Shown one piece after another: positions 16,270-24,685 of a DNA stretch of 64,000 nucleotides. Position 1 is the first letter of the stretch; each line of letters opens with the position of its first letter. A program made the translations under genes and the position numbers. This DNA comes from Streptomyces werraensis (GTDB taxonomy: Bacteria; Actinomycetota; Actinomycetes; Streptomycetales; Streptomycetaceae). The notes beneath the pieces are model-generated. The model was not told the DNA's origin. It did no database searches and saw nothing but the letters and a program-made list of their open reading frames with translations. The stretch lies in the NCBI GenBank assembly GCA_014656175.1, contig BNBX01000009.1:124001-188000 (forward strand), written 5' to 3'.

Positions 16270-16757
16270 GCCGCCCGTCCTTCCACCTGCTCACGTACCG
16301 CGGCGAGCAGTCCTCGGCTCGCCGCCTCCACCATCTCAAGACACGCGTCGAAACCCTCGGGACCCCCGTAGTACGGGTCGGGCACGTCGAGGTCGTCGCC
16401 GGCCGCCGGGTCGTACGACCGCAGCAGCCGCACCTTCTCCGCGTCCCGCTCCGTGGGGGCGAGGCGTCGCAGCGCCCTGAGATGACCGGCGTCCAGGGCG
16501 ACGACGAGATCGAGCCGGGCGAACCAGGACGGGTCGAACTGCCGGGCCGTGTGCTCGGAGTCGTAGCCGTTCTCCCGCAGCACGGCGACGGTGCGGGGAT
16601 CCGCGCCCTCGCCCTCGTGCCAGCCCCCGGTGCCGGCGCTGTCCACCTCGACCAGGTCCTCAAGACCGGCCTCGGCCACGCGCGCGCGGAAGACGAACTC
16701 GGCCATCGGGGAGCGGCAGATGTTGCCGGTGCACACGAAGCAGACGCGGTAGGTCAT
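16266..16757 (-). CDS. Low-molecular-weight protein tyrosine phosphatase
   Basis: The product has 163 residues and starts MTYRVCFVCTGNICRSPMAE. The CxxxxxRS phosphate-binding loop (CTGNICRS) is at residues about 9-16, and the general acid loop DPYYGG lies near residue 127. This is the complete LMW-PTP family signature rather than the arsenate-reductase variant. It removes phosphate from tyrosine in proteins. The start is the ATG at 16757, five bases after the stop codon of the holin-like gene, and its own stop overlaps the start of the gamma-lyase gene. The three genes therefore form a tight operon. Confidence 0.93.
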   Translation of the reverse strand: MTYRVCFVCTGNICRSPMAEFVFRARVAEAGLEDLVEVDSAGTGGWHEGEGADPRTVAVLRENGYDSEHTARQFDPSWFARLDLVVALDAGHLRALRRLAPTERDAEKVRLLRSYDPAAGDDLDVPDPYYGGPEGFDACLEMVEAASRGLLAAVREQVEGRAA

Positions 16758-16762
16758 GGTGG

Positions 16763-17140
16763 TCAGTCCCCGTCGGGCAGGATCACGTTCAGGGCCCAGG
16801 AGACCACGGAGATGATGAGACCGCCCAGCACGGCCGTCCAGAAGCCCTCCACGTGGAAGCTCAGGTCGAGCTGGTCGGCGAGCCAGGAGGTGAGCAGCAG
16901 CATCAGGGCGTTCACCACCAGGGTGAACAGGCCCAGGGTCAGGATGAGCAGCGGCAGGCTCAGCAGCTTGACCACCGGCTTGACCAGGAAGTTCACCACG
17001 CCGAAGATCAGCGCCACCAGGAACAGCGTGCCTATCTCCTTGCCGGTGCTGTCCCCGGTCAGGGTGATCTTGTCGAGCAGCCAGACCGCGACCGCGAGGG
17101 CTCCCGCGTTGGCGACCGTCTTGACTAGGAAATTCTTCAT
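16763..17140 (-). CDS. Phage holin family 4 (PF04020) membrane protein
   Basis: The product has 125 residues, nearly all of it four hydrophobic helices: KTVANAGALAVAVWLLDKI, LFLVALIFGVVNFLV, LLILTLGLFTLVVNALMLLL and AVLGGLIISVVSWALNVIL. The arrangement and the VNFLVKPVVKLLSLPL segment match PF04020, whose phage-holin name is historical and whose role in free-living bacteria is unknown. The ATG at 17140 is the first reasonable start. It heads the operon with the phosphatase and gamma-lyase genes and is divergent from the cupin gene. Confidence 0.85.
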   Translation of the reverse strand: MKNFLVKTVANAGALAVAVWLLDKITLTGDSTGKEIGTLFLVALIFGVVNFLVKPVVKLLSLPLLILTLGLFTLVVNALMLLLTSWLADQLDLSFHVEGFWTAVLGGLIISVVSWALNVILPDGD

Positions 17141-17197
17141 GTGTCTGATCGTGGCAGACAGCATCGTGATCGGGCAGTGAGGGCAAGGGCGGGACGC

Positions 17198-17515
17198 GTG
17201 AAGGCATTCAGGCTGGACGAACTCGAAGCGGAACGCGCCGCGAACGACGGGGCGTACCTGCAGTTCCTGCGGGAGCGGAACATGTCGGTCGGTCTCTACG
17301 CCCTGGACGCGGGCGCCCAGGACCCGCAGCAGCCGCACGGCCAGGACGAGGTGTACTTCGTGGTCAGCGGCCGCGCCTCGATCACCGTCGGCACGGAGAC
17401 CACCGAGGTCGCGCGCGGCAGCGTCGTCTACGTGCCGGCCGGGGTGCCGCACAAGTTCCACCACATCAGCGAGGACCTGCGGGTCCTGGTGGTGTTCTCT
17501 CCGCCGGAGAGCTGA
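17198..17515 (+). CDS. Cupin-domain protein
   Basis: The product has 105 residues forming one small beta barrel. Metal-binding motif 1 is in PHGQDEVYFVVSGRASI and motif 2 in PAGVPHKFHHIS. The first motif has H, D/E and a later histidine consistent with a metal site. The function is unknown, and members range from dioxygenases to sensors. I chose the GTG at 17198 (VKAFRLDELEAERAAN), preceded by a weak GGGCGGG, over the ATG at 17141 whose extension is arginine-rich and unlike the family. It is divergent from the holin-like gene. Confidence 0.85.
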   Translation: MKAFRLDELEAERAANDGAYLQFLRERNMSVGLYALDAGAQDPQQPHGQDEVYFVVSGRASITVGTETTEVARGSVVYVPAGVPHKFHHISEDLRVLVVFSPPES

Positions 17516-17662
17516 GGCCCGCCCCCGGGGTTCCCTAGGGGACGGGTCAGGGGAGGACAAGGGATCCGAGGCCCCCGTCCGGACCCCGGCCGCCCTAGCA
17601 TCGAGAGCGGACATCATCGACAGGACCCGGCAGGCGGCGGGCGGAGAGGTAAGGACGAGGCC

Positions 17663-17872
17663 ATGCGAGAGATCTTCACGGGACTGCCGTGGTGGGTGAA
17701 GTGGATCGCGGTGCCGGTCATCGCCCTGGTGGTGTTCGGCGGTCTGATAGCGAGCGTGGTCGGCTTCGTCGTCGGCCTGCTCTTCAAGGCGCTGGTCTTC
17801 GTCGCCCTGGTCGGCGGACTGATCTACGTGGTGCGGAAGTTCACGGCGAGCTCCTCGTCGCGCGACTGGTGA
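17663..17872 (+). CDS. Small two-helix membrane protein (DUF5326-like)
   Basis: The product has 69 residues: MREIFTGLPWWVKWIAVPVI, then two hydrophobic helices separated by a short turn (VVFGGLIASVVGFVVGLL and FKALVFVALVGGLIYVV), then a charged tail ending SSRDW. The ATG at 17663 follows a GGAGAGGTAAGG site. I know this only as a conserved Streptomyces protein upstream of ssgR. The consistent position suggests nothing firm about function. Confidence 0.75.
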   Translation: MREIFTGLPWWVKWIAVPVIALVVFGGLIASVVGFVVGLLFKALVFVALVGGLIYVVRKFTASSSSRDW

Positions 17873-18067
17873 GCCGGCGGGAACCGGCGGAACGGTAACG
17901 GGATACGCCGGTTCCCTCGGGTGGGGGAAGTTTCCGCGCAGGGCCTCCTGCGTGCGGTGACGGACGGTTAGAGTCCGGAACTCGACGCGGGGCCGGTCCC
18001 CGCGAGCGGCGACCCCACCACCCGTGTTCCCCGCACGGGCTGCCCCCTCGCGTTACGGGAGTGACCC

Positions 18068-18898
18068 TTGGCCACGACTGGCACCGCCCCCGCCCCACGG
18101 ACCGCGGTCCCTCCGCAGCCCCGTTCGCCGGCACCGCCCACGTCTCCCCCCGGCGCGACCCTCATCGGCTCGGTCCAGCGCGCCATGCGCCTGCTGGAGA
18201 CCGTCGCCGCCCACGAGCACGGCGCCCCCGCCAAGCAGCTCGCCCGGGAGACGGGACTGGCGCTCCCCACGGCCTACCACCTGCTGCGCACCCTGGTGCA
18301 CGAGGGCTATCTGCGGCGGGACCGCGGGCTGTTCTTCCTGGGGGAGGCCGCCGAGCGGCTCAGCAGCAGCGGAGCCCAGCAGAAACGTCGCAGCACGGTG
18401 ATCGACACCCTCGCCCGCTGGCGGGACGCGGTGGGTGTCCCCGTCTACTACGCGGTCTACCGCGAAGGCGAGATCGGTCTGGTCGGCGTCGCCGACACCC
18501 CGGCGAACCCGGCCGTCGAGGAGTGGGCCGACTTCCGGGAGACCGCCCACGCCCATGCCCTCGGCCAGTGTCTGCTCGCGCAGCTGGACGACGCGGCCCG
18601 GCGCGACCACCTCGACCGCTACCCGGTGCGCCCGGTCACCCCGTACACGGTGCGCGACGCCGCGAGTCTGCTGCGGCGCCTGGAACGCGCGCGGGAGACC
18701 GACCTGGTGATCGAGCGTCAGGAATACGCACTGGGGACGGTGTGCGCCGCGATTCCCCTCAGAGTGGGCGCCACGGCGGCCTCCGTGGCCGTGTCGCTGC
18801 CCGTGCACCAGGCCGACCGTCTCCTTCCGACGGTCCAGCGGCTGCAGGCCGAAATGCGCTGCCTGCTGGGCTCGCTCGCCCTGTCTATCAGTATCTGA
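18068..18898 (+). CDS. ssgR: SsgR, IclR-type activator of ssgA
   Basis: The product has up to 276 residues. Residues about 33-95 form the IclR winged helix-turn-helix (SVQRAMRLLETVAAHEHGAPAKQLARETGLALPTAYHLLRTL), and the C-terminal 180 residues form the effector domain. In Streptomyces SsgR directly activates ssgA, the gene immediately downstream, in sporulation control. The TTG at 18068 has CGGGAG seven bases upstream, and an internal start in the proline-rich first 30 residues is possible. The location 98 bases before ssgA and the strong ssgA match make the assignment firm. Confidence 0.92.
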   Translation: MATTGTAPAPRTAVPPQPRSPAPPTSPPGATLIGSVQRAMRLLETVAAHEHGAPAKQLARETGLALPTAYHLLRTLVHEGYLRRDRGLFFLGEAAERLSSSGAQQKRRSTVIDTLARWRDAVGVPVYYAVYREGEIGLVGVADTPANPAVEEWADFRETAHAHALGQCLLAQLDDAARRDHLDRYPVRPVTPYTVRDAASLLRRLERARETDLVIERQEYALGTVCAAIPLRVGATAASVAVSLPVHQADRLLPTVQRLQAEMRCLLGSLALSISI

Positions 18899-18996
18899 AA
18901 ACTCACTCCTTGTGATCTGCTGTGTACGTTCAGCAAGATTCCCTTTAGTGTCAGGGTCCATGCCCGGCCAGTCCGCGGCGAATGACGGGGTAGGCG

Positions 18997-19431
18997 ATGC
19001 GCGAATCCGTACAGGCAGAGGTCATGATGAGCTTTCTCGTGTCGGAAGAACTTTCCTTCCGCATTCCGGTGGAGCTCCGCTATGACACCTGCGATCCCTA
19101 CGCGGTGCGGCTGACCTTCCATCTGCCCGGAGACGCCCCGGTGACGTGGGCGTTCGGCAGGGAGCTGCTGGTCGACGGCGTGGGCAGGCCCTGCGGCGAG
19201 GGCGATGTGCGGGTCGCGCCGGTCGACCCCGACACCCTGGGCGAGGTGCTCATCCGGCTCCAGGTGGGCATCGACCAGGCGCTGTTCCGCTCGTCGACCG
19301 CCCCGCTCGTGGCCTTCCTCGACCGCACCGACAAGCTGGTGCCGCTGGGGCAGGAAGGGGCGCTCGCCGACTTCGACGCCCACCTCGACGACGCGCTCGA
19401 CCGCATCCTCGCGGAGCAGAGCGCCGGCTGA
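18997..19431 (+). CDS. ssgA: SsgA sporulation-specific cell division activator
   Basis: The product has 144 residues, or 134 if it begins at the second of the tandem ATGs (19027, MSFLVSEELSFRIPVELRY). The sequence TFHLPGDAPVTWAFGRELLVDG and the ending LDDALDRILAEQSAG are unmistakable for SsgA. SsgA-like proteins are unique to morphologically complex actinomycetes, and SsgA helps bring FtsZ to future septa through SsgB during sporulation. The upstream ATG (18997) gives MRESVQAEVMMSFLV, which resembles the S. griseus form as I remember it, while the inner ATG has an AGAGGT site. The 98-bp gap before it should contain the SsgR binding site. Confidence 0.95.
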   Translation: MRESVQAEVMMSFLVSEELSFRIPVELRYDTCDPYAVRLTFHLPGDAPVTWAFGRELLVDGVGRPCGEGDVRVAPVDPDTLGEVLIRLQVGIDQALFRSSTAPLVAFLDRTDKLVPLGQEGALADFDAHLDDALDRILAEQSAG

Positions 19432-19503
19432 CGCGTTGAGCCGACCGGGTGGGCCGGCGGCGTAACGCTTCAGCGCGCCCCCAGCCCCGCCGGGCGGGGT
19501 GGG

Positions 19504-21063
19504 TCAGCGCTTGCGGCGCCGTCCCCGTCCGCCTCGTGCCATGGCCGGCCGGGGTTCCGGTGCATGGCCGACGGCCTGCTCGGACGCCGGCGTCTGCCCG
19601 GGCACCGGGGCACGGTCCGCCGGGCGGTCCGCCGAGACGACCAGCGCGGCCAGGGCCGTGGTCACCGGCACCGAGGCCACCAGGCCGATTGAGCCGATCA
19701 GCGTGCGCACGATCTCCTCCGCGACCAGCTCGCTGTTGGCGACCGTCCCCACGCCGCTCTGCGCCACCGAGAACAGCAGCAGCAGCGGCAGCGCGGCGCC
19801 CGCGTAGGCGAGGACAAGGGTGTTGACCACGGAGGCGATGTGGTCGCGGCCGATGCGGATGCCCGCGCGGTACAGCGCGCGGCGGCCCATCGTCGGATTG
19901 GCCTCGTGCAGTTCCCACACGGCGGACGTCTGGGTGACCGTCACGTCGTCCAGGACGCCGAGCGAGCCGATGATGACGCCCGCGAGCAGCAGGCCGCTCA
20001 TGTCGATGTTCGGATAGAGGCCGTGGATGAGGCCGGTGTTGTCGTCGGTGTTGCCCGTGAGGGCCGACCAGCCGATGAACACCGACCCCAGGACGCCGAT
20101 CAGCAGCAGCGAGACCAGGGTGCCGAGCACCGCCACCGAGGTACGGGCCGACAGCCCGTGACAGAGGTACAGCGCGAGCAGCATGATCAGGCTCGCTCCC
20201 ACCACCGCCACGACCAGCGGGTTCGAGCCCTGCAGGATCGCGGGCAGGATGAAGAAGTTGAGCACCAGGAAGCTGACCGCCAGCGCGACCAGCGCCATGA
20301 CGCCCCGCAGCCGGCCCACGGCCACCACGGCGAGCGCGAAGACACCGGCCAGCAGCGCCAGCGGGAAGCGGCGGTTCACGTCGGCGACCGAGTACTGGAG
20401 GTCCTCCGGCGCCGACGGCTCGTAGGCGACGACGACCCCCTGGCCCTCGCTCAGCTGCCGCGACTGGTCCGGCTGCACGATCTCGGTGAACGTCCGGCCC
20501 TTGTCCTTGCCGGTGTCGACCCGGATCGTCGCCTTCTTGCAGGTGCCGTTCGCCTGCTGCTGCGCGGAGGAGCCCTCGGCGGTCGAGGTGTCACCGGTCG
20601 GGACGCCGGCGGAGGGGTTCGCGGAGGCGCAGTCCACCGCGACCACCTCGGTGACCGTGCCCTGCTGCGTCTGGCGGTCGAAGCCGACGCCGGTGCGTTC
20701 GTGGGCGGGGGCGCCGCCCGGCCACAGCACGGCCAGGCCGACGAGAACCGCCGCCGTGAAGGGGATGAGGACCGCGGCGATGACCTTGCGGAGATGGCGG
20801 GAGACGGGGGCGGCCGGGCCGTGACTGTGGCTGTGCCCGTGGCTGTGGACCGGAGCATGACCGTGGCCGCTCGTCGTGGGCGGGGAATCACCCGGCGTCC
20901 CCGGCGTGGCCAGGCGCCGGTGTGAACCGGTGTGTTCGTGCGAGCCCGTGCGTCCCTGCCCGGGACCGTGCCCATGCCTCTGCCCGGGACCGTGCCCGGG
21001 CTGGGCGTCGGCACCGTGCGGTGGCTCGGACGGCGGATACGGAGGCGGAGAGTTCGAGGTCAC
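19504..21063 (-). CDS. YibE/F-family polytopic membrane protein with histidine-rich N-terminus
   Basis: The product has 519 residues. Residues 1-85 are a low-complexity, histidine, glycine and proline-rich cytoplasmic tail containing a run of HG, HS and SH pairs near HSHGHSHSHG. A single helix follows near residues 93-113, then an extracytoplasmic domain (about 120-225) with two cysteines, then seven or so helices (from FPLALLAGVFALAVVAVGRL) and a basic tail. The helical half matches the YibE/F family (PF07907), whose function is unknown. The histidine tail could bind metal ions, which is inference. It is transcribed away from thiC. Confidence 0.82.
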   Translation of the reverse strand: MTSNSPPPYPPSEPPHGADAQPGHGPGQRHGHGPGQGRTGSHEHTGSHRRLATPGTPGDSPPTTSGHGHAPVHSHGHSHSHGPAAPVSRHLRKVIAAVLIPFTAAVLVGLAVLWPGGAPAHERTGVGFDRQTQQGTVTEVVAVDCASANPSAGVPTGDTSTAEGSSAQQQANGTCKKATIRVDTGKDKGRTFTEIVQPDQSRQLSEGQGVVVAYEPSAPEDLQYSVADVNRRFPLALLAGVFALAVVAVGRLRGVMALVALAVSFLVLNFFILPAILQGSNPLVVAVVGASLIMLLALYLCHGLSARTSVAVLGTLVSLLLIGVLGSVFIGWSALTGNTDDNTGLIHGLYPNIDMSGLLLAGVIIGSLGVLDDVTVTQTSAVWELHEANPTMGRRALYRAGIRIGRDHIASVVNTLVLAYAGAALPLLLLFSVAQSGVGTVANSELVAEEIVRTLIGSIGLVASVPVTTALAALVVSADRPADRAPVPGQTPASEQAVGHAPEPRPAMARGGRGRRRKR

Positions 21064-21139
21064 CGACCGATCATCGCAAGAAGGAAGGGGGCCCTCTGTT
21101 CAGCGCGCCAGAAATGACGCTAGCGTGGAGGCACCTTTT

Positions 21140-21313
21140 GTACACGCGGGAGCTCGGAGCACCGGGCTGAGAGGGCGCTGACCTCCGTCTCAGCGATGTT
21201 CCACGTGAAACATCACCGACAGCGGGTGATGTTTCACACGGGACGTCGGCAGACGGAAGACCGCTGCGTCGACCGCCGAACCTGTTACCGGGTAATGCCG
21301 GCGTAGGGAGTAG
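21140..21313 (+). promoter_or_regulatory. TPP (THI-element) riboswitch controlling thiC
   Basis: The conserved CTGAGA of the pyrimidine-sensing side is at 21167-21172. The pyrophosphate-sensing helix region follows at 21279-21310 (GAACCTGTTACCGGGTAATG, then CCGGCGTAGGGAG). A P3 stem closes with GGCG (21174-21177) against CGCC (21274-21277), and CCGTCT (21185-21190) pairs with AGACGG (21251-21256). The variable arm between them is unusually long and contains parS site 4 and a 13-bp hairpin. The terminal AGGGAG (21305-21310) doubles as the thiC ribosome binding site, which points to translational control by sequestration. Confidence 0.92.
21198..21211. other. parS site 4, inside the riboswitch variable arm
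   Basis: GTTCCACGTGAAAC at 21198-21211 is a one-base variant of the palindrome. Its right half starts a perfect 13-bp inverted repeat (21205-21217 with 21225-21237, seven-base spacer GACAGCG), whose far arm contains a further half-site GTTTCAC at 21231-21237. Confidence 0.82.
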
Positions 21314-21318
21314 GTCTC

Positions 21319-23115
21319 ATGACCAACAAGGACGCACGCACGCCTGCCTCCACGCAGAACCCGACGGAGACGTCGGAGGCCGCGGAGGCCGGGAAGTCCA
21401 TCGGCTGGCACAAGGCGTACGTCGAGGGCAACCGCCCCGACCTGCGGGTGCCGGTCCGTCAGGTGCACCTCACCAACGGGCAGTCGGTCACCCTGTACGA
21501 CACATCGGGCCCGTACACCGATCCACTCGTCGACACCGACGTCCGCCGGGGGCTGGCCCCGCTGCGCGAGAACTGGATCGTCGCCCGCGGCGATACGGAG
21601 GAGTATGCGGGCCGTCCCGTCCGGCCCGAGGACGACGGGATCAAGCACACCTCGCCGCGCGGGGGACTGCGCAACCTCGACGCGGTCTTCCCCGGCCGGC
21701 CGCGACTGCCGCGCCGGGGCCGTGAAGGGAAGGCCGTCACACAGCTGGCGTACGCGCGCCGGGGCGAGATCACGCCCGAGATGGAGTTCGTGGCGATCCG
21801 GGAGAACGTCTCCCCCGAGGTGGTCCGCGAGGAGATCGCGGCGGGCCGCGCGGTGCTGCCCGCCAACGTCAACCACCCGGAGAGCGAGCCGATGATCATC
21901 GGGAAGCGGTTCCTGGTGAAGGTCAACGCCAACATCGGCAACTCGGCGGTCACGTCCTCCATCGAGGAGGAGGTGGAGAAGATGACCTGGGCGACCCGCT
22001 GGGGCGCCGACACGGTCATGGATCTCTCCACCGGCCGCAACATCCACACCACCCGCGAATGGGTGCTGCGCAACTCCCCCGTCCCCATCGGCACCGTGCC
22101 GCTCTACCAGGCGCTGGAGAAGGTCGACGGCAAGGCCGAGGAGCTGACCTGGGAGATCTACAAGGACACGGTCATCGAGCAGGCCGAGCAGGGCGTGGAC
22201 TACATGACGGTCCACGCGGGCGTACGGCTCGCGTACGTGCCGCTCACCGCCAACCGCAAGACGGGCATCGTCTCGCGCGGCGGGTCGATCATGGCGGCGT
22301 GGTGCCTGGCGCACCACAAGGAGTCGTTCCTGTACGAGCACTTCGAGGAGCTGTGCGAGATCCTCGCCGCGTACGACGTGACGTACTCGCTCGGCGACGG
22401 TCTGCGGCCCGGGTCCATCGCGGACGCCAACGACGAGGCGCAGTTCGCGGAGCTGCGCACACTGGGCGAACTGAACCGGATCGCCAAGCGGCACAACGTG
22501 CAGACCATGATCGAGGGCCCGGGGCACGTCCCGATGCACAAGATCAAGGAGAACATCGACCTCCAGCAGGAGATCTGCGAGGAGGCGCCGTTCTACACGC
22601 TCGGCCCGCTCACGACGGACGTCGCGCCCGCGTACGACCACATCACCTCGGGCATCGGCGCCGCGATGATCGCCTGGTGGGGCACGGCCATGCTCTGCTA
22701 CGTCACGCCCAAGGAACACCTGGGCCTGCCCAACCGGGACGACGTGAAGACCGGCGTGATCACCTACAAGATCGCGGCCCATGCGGCCGACCTCGCCAAG
22801 GGGCACCCGGGCGCCCAGGAATGGGACGACGCGCTGTCCGACGCGCGCTTCGAGTTCCGGTGGGAGGACCAGTTCAACCTGGCCCTGGACCCGGACACGG
22901 CCCGTGAGTTCCACGACGAGACCCTCCCGGCGGAGCCGGCGAAGACGGCCCACTTCTGCTCCATGTGCGGGCCGAAGTTCTGCTCGATGAAGATCTCCCA
23001 GGACATCCGCCGTGAGCACGGCGGCAGCCGCACGGAGATCGAGGAAGGCATGGCCCGGAAGTCGCGTGAGTTCGCGGCGGCGGGCAACCGCGTGTATCTG
23101 CCGATCGCGGACTGA
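21319..23115 (+). CDS. thiC: Phosphomethylpyrimidine synthase ThiC
   Basis: The product has 598 residues. ThiC is a radical SAM enzyme that rearranges aminoimidazole ribotide into the pyrimidine moiety of thiamine. The C-terminal CSMCGPKFC motif supplies the three cysteines (about C547, C550, C555) that hold the 4Fe-4S cluster. The body has the conserved NVNHPESEPMIIG, VNANIGNSAVTSS and IEGPGHVPMHKI segments. The ATG at 21319 lies eight bases after the AGGGAG that is part of the TPP riboswitch, so thiamine pyrophosphate should repress it. It is monocistronic, with a hairpin just after its stop codon. Confidence 0.97.
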   Translation: MTNKDARTPASTQNPTETSEAAEAGKSIGWHKAYVEGNRPDLRVPVRQVHLTNGQSVTLYDTSGPYTDPLVDTDVRRGLAPLRENWIVARGDTEEYAGRPVRPEDDGIKHTSPRGGLRNLDAVFPGRPRLPRRGREGKAVTQLAYARRGEITPEMEFVAIRENVSPEVVREEIAAGRAVLPANVNHPESEPMIIGKRFLVKVNANIGNSAVTSSIEEEVEKMTWATRWGADTVMDLSTGRNIHTTREWVLRNSPVPIGTVPLYQALEKVDGKAEELTWEIYKDTVIEQAEQGVDYMTVHAGVRLAYVPLTANRKTGIVSRGGSIMAAWCLAHHKESFLYEHFEELCEILAAYDVTYSLGDGLRPGSIADANDEAQFAELRTLGELNRIAKRHNVQTMIEGPGHVPMHKIKENIDLQQEICEEAPFYTLGPLTTDVAPAYDHITSGIGAAMIAWWGTAMLCYVTPKEHLGLPNRDDVKTGVITYKIAAHAADLAKGHPGAQEWDDALSDARFEFRWEDQFNLALDPDTAREFHDETLPAEPAKTAHFCSMCGPKFCSMKISQDIRREHGGSRTEIEEGMARKSREFAAAGNRVYLPIAD

Positions 23116-23122
23116 CCGAGGC

Positions 23123-23163
23123 GAGGCGGTGCCGACGGCCCCCGCGGCCGGCGGCACCGTCTC
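23123..23163. terminator. Terminator after thiC
   Basis: GAGGCGGTGCCG (23123-23134) pairs with CGGCACCGTCTC (23152-23163) through 12 bp including one G-U pair. It lies eight bases after the thiC stop codon. Confidence 0.7.
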
Positions 23164-23247
23164 CGGCCCTGACTGGGGCCGTCGTCCGGCCGCGGCCGCG
23201 CTGTGGGCCACCTCGTGGAATCCGCCCGGCATGGGCAGACTGGGGCC

Positions 23248-24624
23248 ATGGCTGCGTGGGCGATGAGCAAGGGGTCCAACTGTTCCGTCGAGGTGCCCGT
23301 GGTGCGGGCCGAGCTGGCCTGGGCGGCGGGGCCCGGAGTGCCCGACATCGACGCGTCGGCCCTGCTGCTGGCGTCGGTGGGGCGGGTGCGTGACGACGGG
23401 GACTTCGTGTTCTACAACCAGCCGCGGCACGCCTCCGGGGCCGTGCGGCACCTGGGCAAACGGCACGTCGACGGGGTCACCACCGACACCGTCGAGGTGG
23501 ACCTGCGTTCGGTGGAGCCGGCCGTCGAGCGGATCGTGCTCGGGGCGTCGGCCGACGGCGGGACGTTCGGGCAGGCGCCCGGACTGGTGCTGCGGCTGCT
23601 GGACGCCGCCTCGGGCGCGGAGATCGCCCGCTTCGACATGGCGGCCGGGTCCGAGACCGCCTTCATCGGCGGCGAGCTGTACCGGCGGCAGGGCGCCTGG
23701 AAGTTCCGCGCGGTCGGCCAGGGGTACGCCTCCGGCCTCGCCGGACTCGCCACGGACTTCGGCATCACCGTCGACGACCCCGCCCAGGCGCCCCTCGTCG
23801 CCGTACCGCTGCCACTGCCGCCTCCGCCCGCCGCTCCGGCACCGCCCCCTTCCGGCGCCACCCGCCTCACCAAGGGCGAGGAGCAGCTGCCCGTCGACAT
23901 GCGCAAGCGGCTGTCCCTGCGCAAGGAGCAGGTCGCGGTCAGTCTGCGCAAGCACGGGGCCGCCGACGTCACGGCACGTGTGGTCCTCGTGCTGGACGCC
24001 TCCGGGTCGATGTCCTTCCTGTACTCCAAGGGGGTCGTCGCCGACGTCGTCGAGCGGATGGCGGCGGTCGCCGCGCAGCTGGACGACGACGGGGAGATGC
24101 AGGCCTGGACGTTCGCCACCAACCCCGCCCGGCTGCCGGACCTGCGGCTCGCGGAGCTTCCCGAGTGGCTGCGGATGCACGTCCGCGTGGGGGAGATCTC
24201 CCTGTTCCGGCGGAAGCGAAGGAAGGGCCTCGACCCGAGCCAGGTCGACATGCGCGACGTCGGCATCCAGAACGAGGAGCAGAAGGTCATCGCGGAGGTG
24301 CGCGCCTTCGTACGGGAGAACCCGACGTCCGCCCCCACGCTCGTGCTGTTCTTCTCCGACGGCGGCGTCTACCGCAACGCCGATATCGAGGCGCAGCTGC
24401 GCGAGGCCGCGGATGAGCCCGTGTTCTGGCAGTTCGTGGGGCTCGGGCACGCCAACTACGGCGTACTGGAGCGGTTCGACACGCTGCCCGGGCGGCGCGT
24501 CGACAACGTCGGCTTCTTCTCCGTCGACGACATCAGCACGGTCCCGGACGCGGAGCTGTACGACCGGCTGCTGTCCGAGTTCCCGCACTGGATCAAGGCG
24601 GCGCGCGGGGCGGGCATCCTCTGA
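23248..24624 (+). CDS. TerD-domain plus von Willebrand A-domain protein
   Basis: The product has about 458 residues. Residues about 7-175 form a TerD domain (MSKGSNCSVEVPVVRAELAW, ending at the GYASGLAGLATDFGI motif), a proline-rich linker follows at about 184-205, and residues about 240-430 form a vWA domain with the MIDAS motif DASGS at 250-254. TerD proteins bind calcium and occur in tellurite, phage and stress response loci. The fusion suggests a metal-dependent scaffold in the cytoplasm, with role unknown. The ATG at 23248 is used here, but the one at 23263 (MSKGSN) matches the usual TerD start. No other ter genes are nearby. Confidence 0.83.
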   Translation: MAAWAMSKGSNCSVEVPVVRAELAWAAGPGVPDIDASALLLASVGRVRDDGDFVFYNQPRHASGAVRHLGKRHVDGVTTDTVEVDLRSVEPAVERIVLGASADGGTFGQAPGLVLRLLDAASGAEIARFDMAAGSETAFIGGELYRRQGAWKFRAVGQGYASGLAGLATDFGITVDDPAQAPLVAVPLPLPPPPAAPAPPPSGATRLTKGEEQLPVDMRKRLSLRKEQVAVSLRKHGAADVTARVVLVLDASGSMSFLYSKGVVADVVERMAAVAAQLDDDGEMQAWTFATNPARLPDLRLAELPEWLRMHVRVGEISLFRRKRRKGLDPSQVDMRDVGIQNEEQKVIAEVRAFVRENPTSAPTLVLFFSDGGVYRNADIEAQLREAADEPVFWQFVGLGHANYGVLERFDTLPGRRVDNVGFFSVDDISTVPDAELYDRLLSEFPHWIKAARGAGIL

Positions 24625-24685
24625 CGCCCCGCCCCCCGGGACGTACGCCGGCCGTCCGGCGTGCGCCCCCGTCGCGCCGCCGCGG

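Noticed and set aside
16763..17140. Prophage remnant from the holin-like gene
   Set aside because: PF04020 proteins are common in non-phage contexts, and no other phage gene lies nearby.
21231..21244. GTTTCACACGGGAC as an eighth parS
   Set aside because: Only the left half matches; the right half has several mismatches. It is better explained as the arm of the 13-bp hairpin.
21190..24588. A 1132-codon minus-strand open frame opposite thiC and TerD-vWA
   Set aside because: It is a shadow of thiC and the TerD-vWA gene, both well supported. Its apparent start lies in the parS site and riboswitch.
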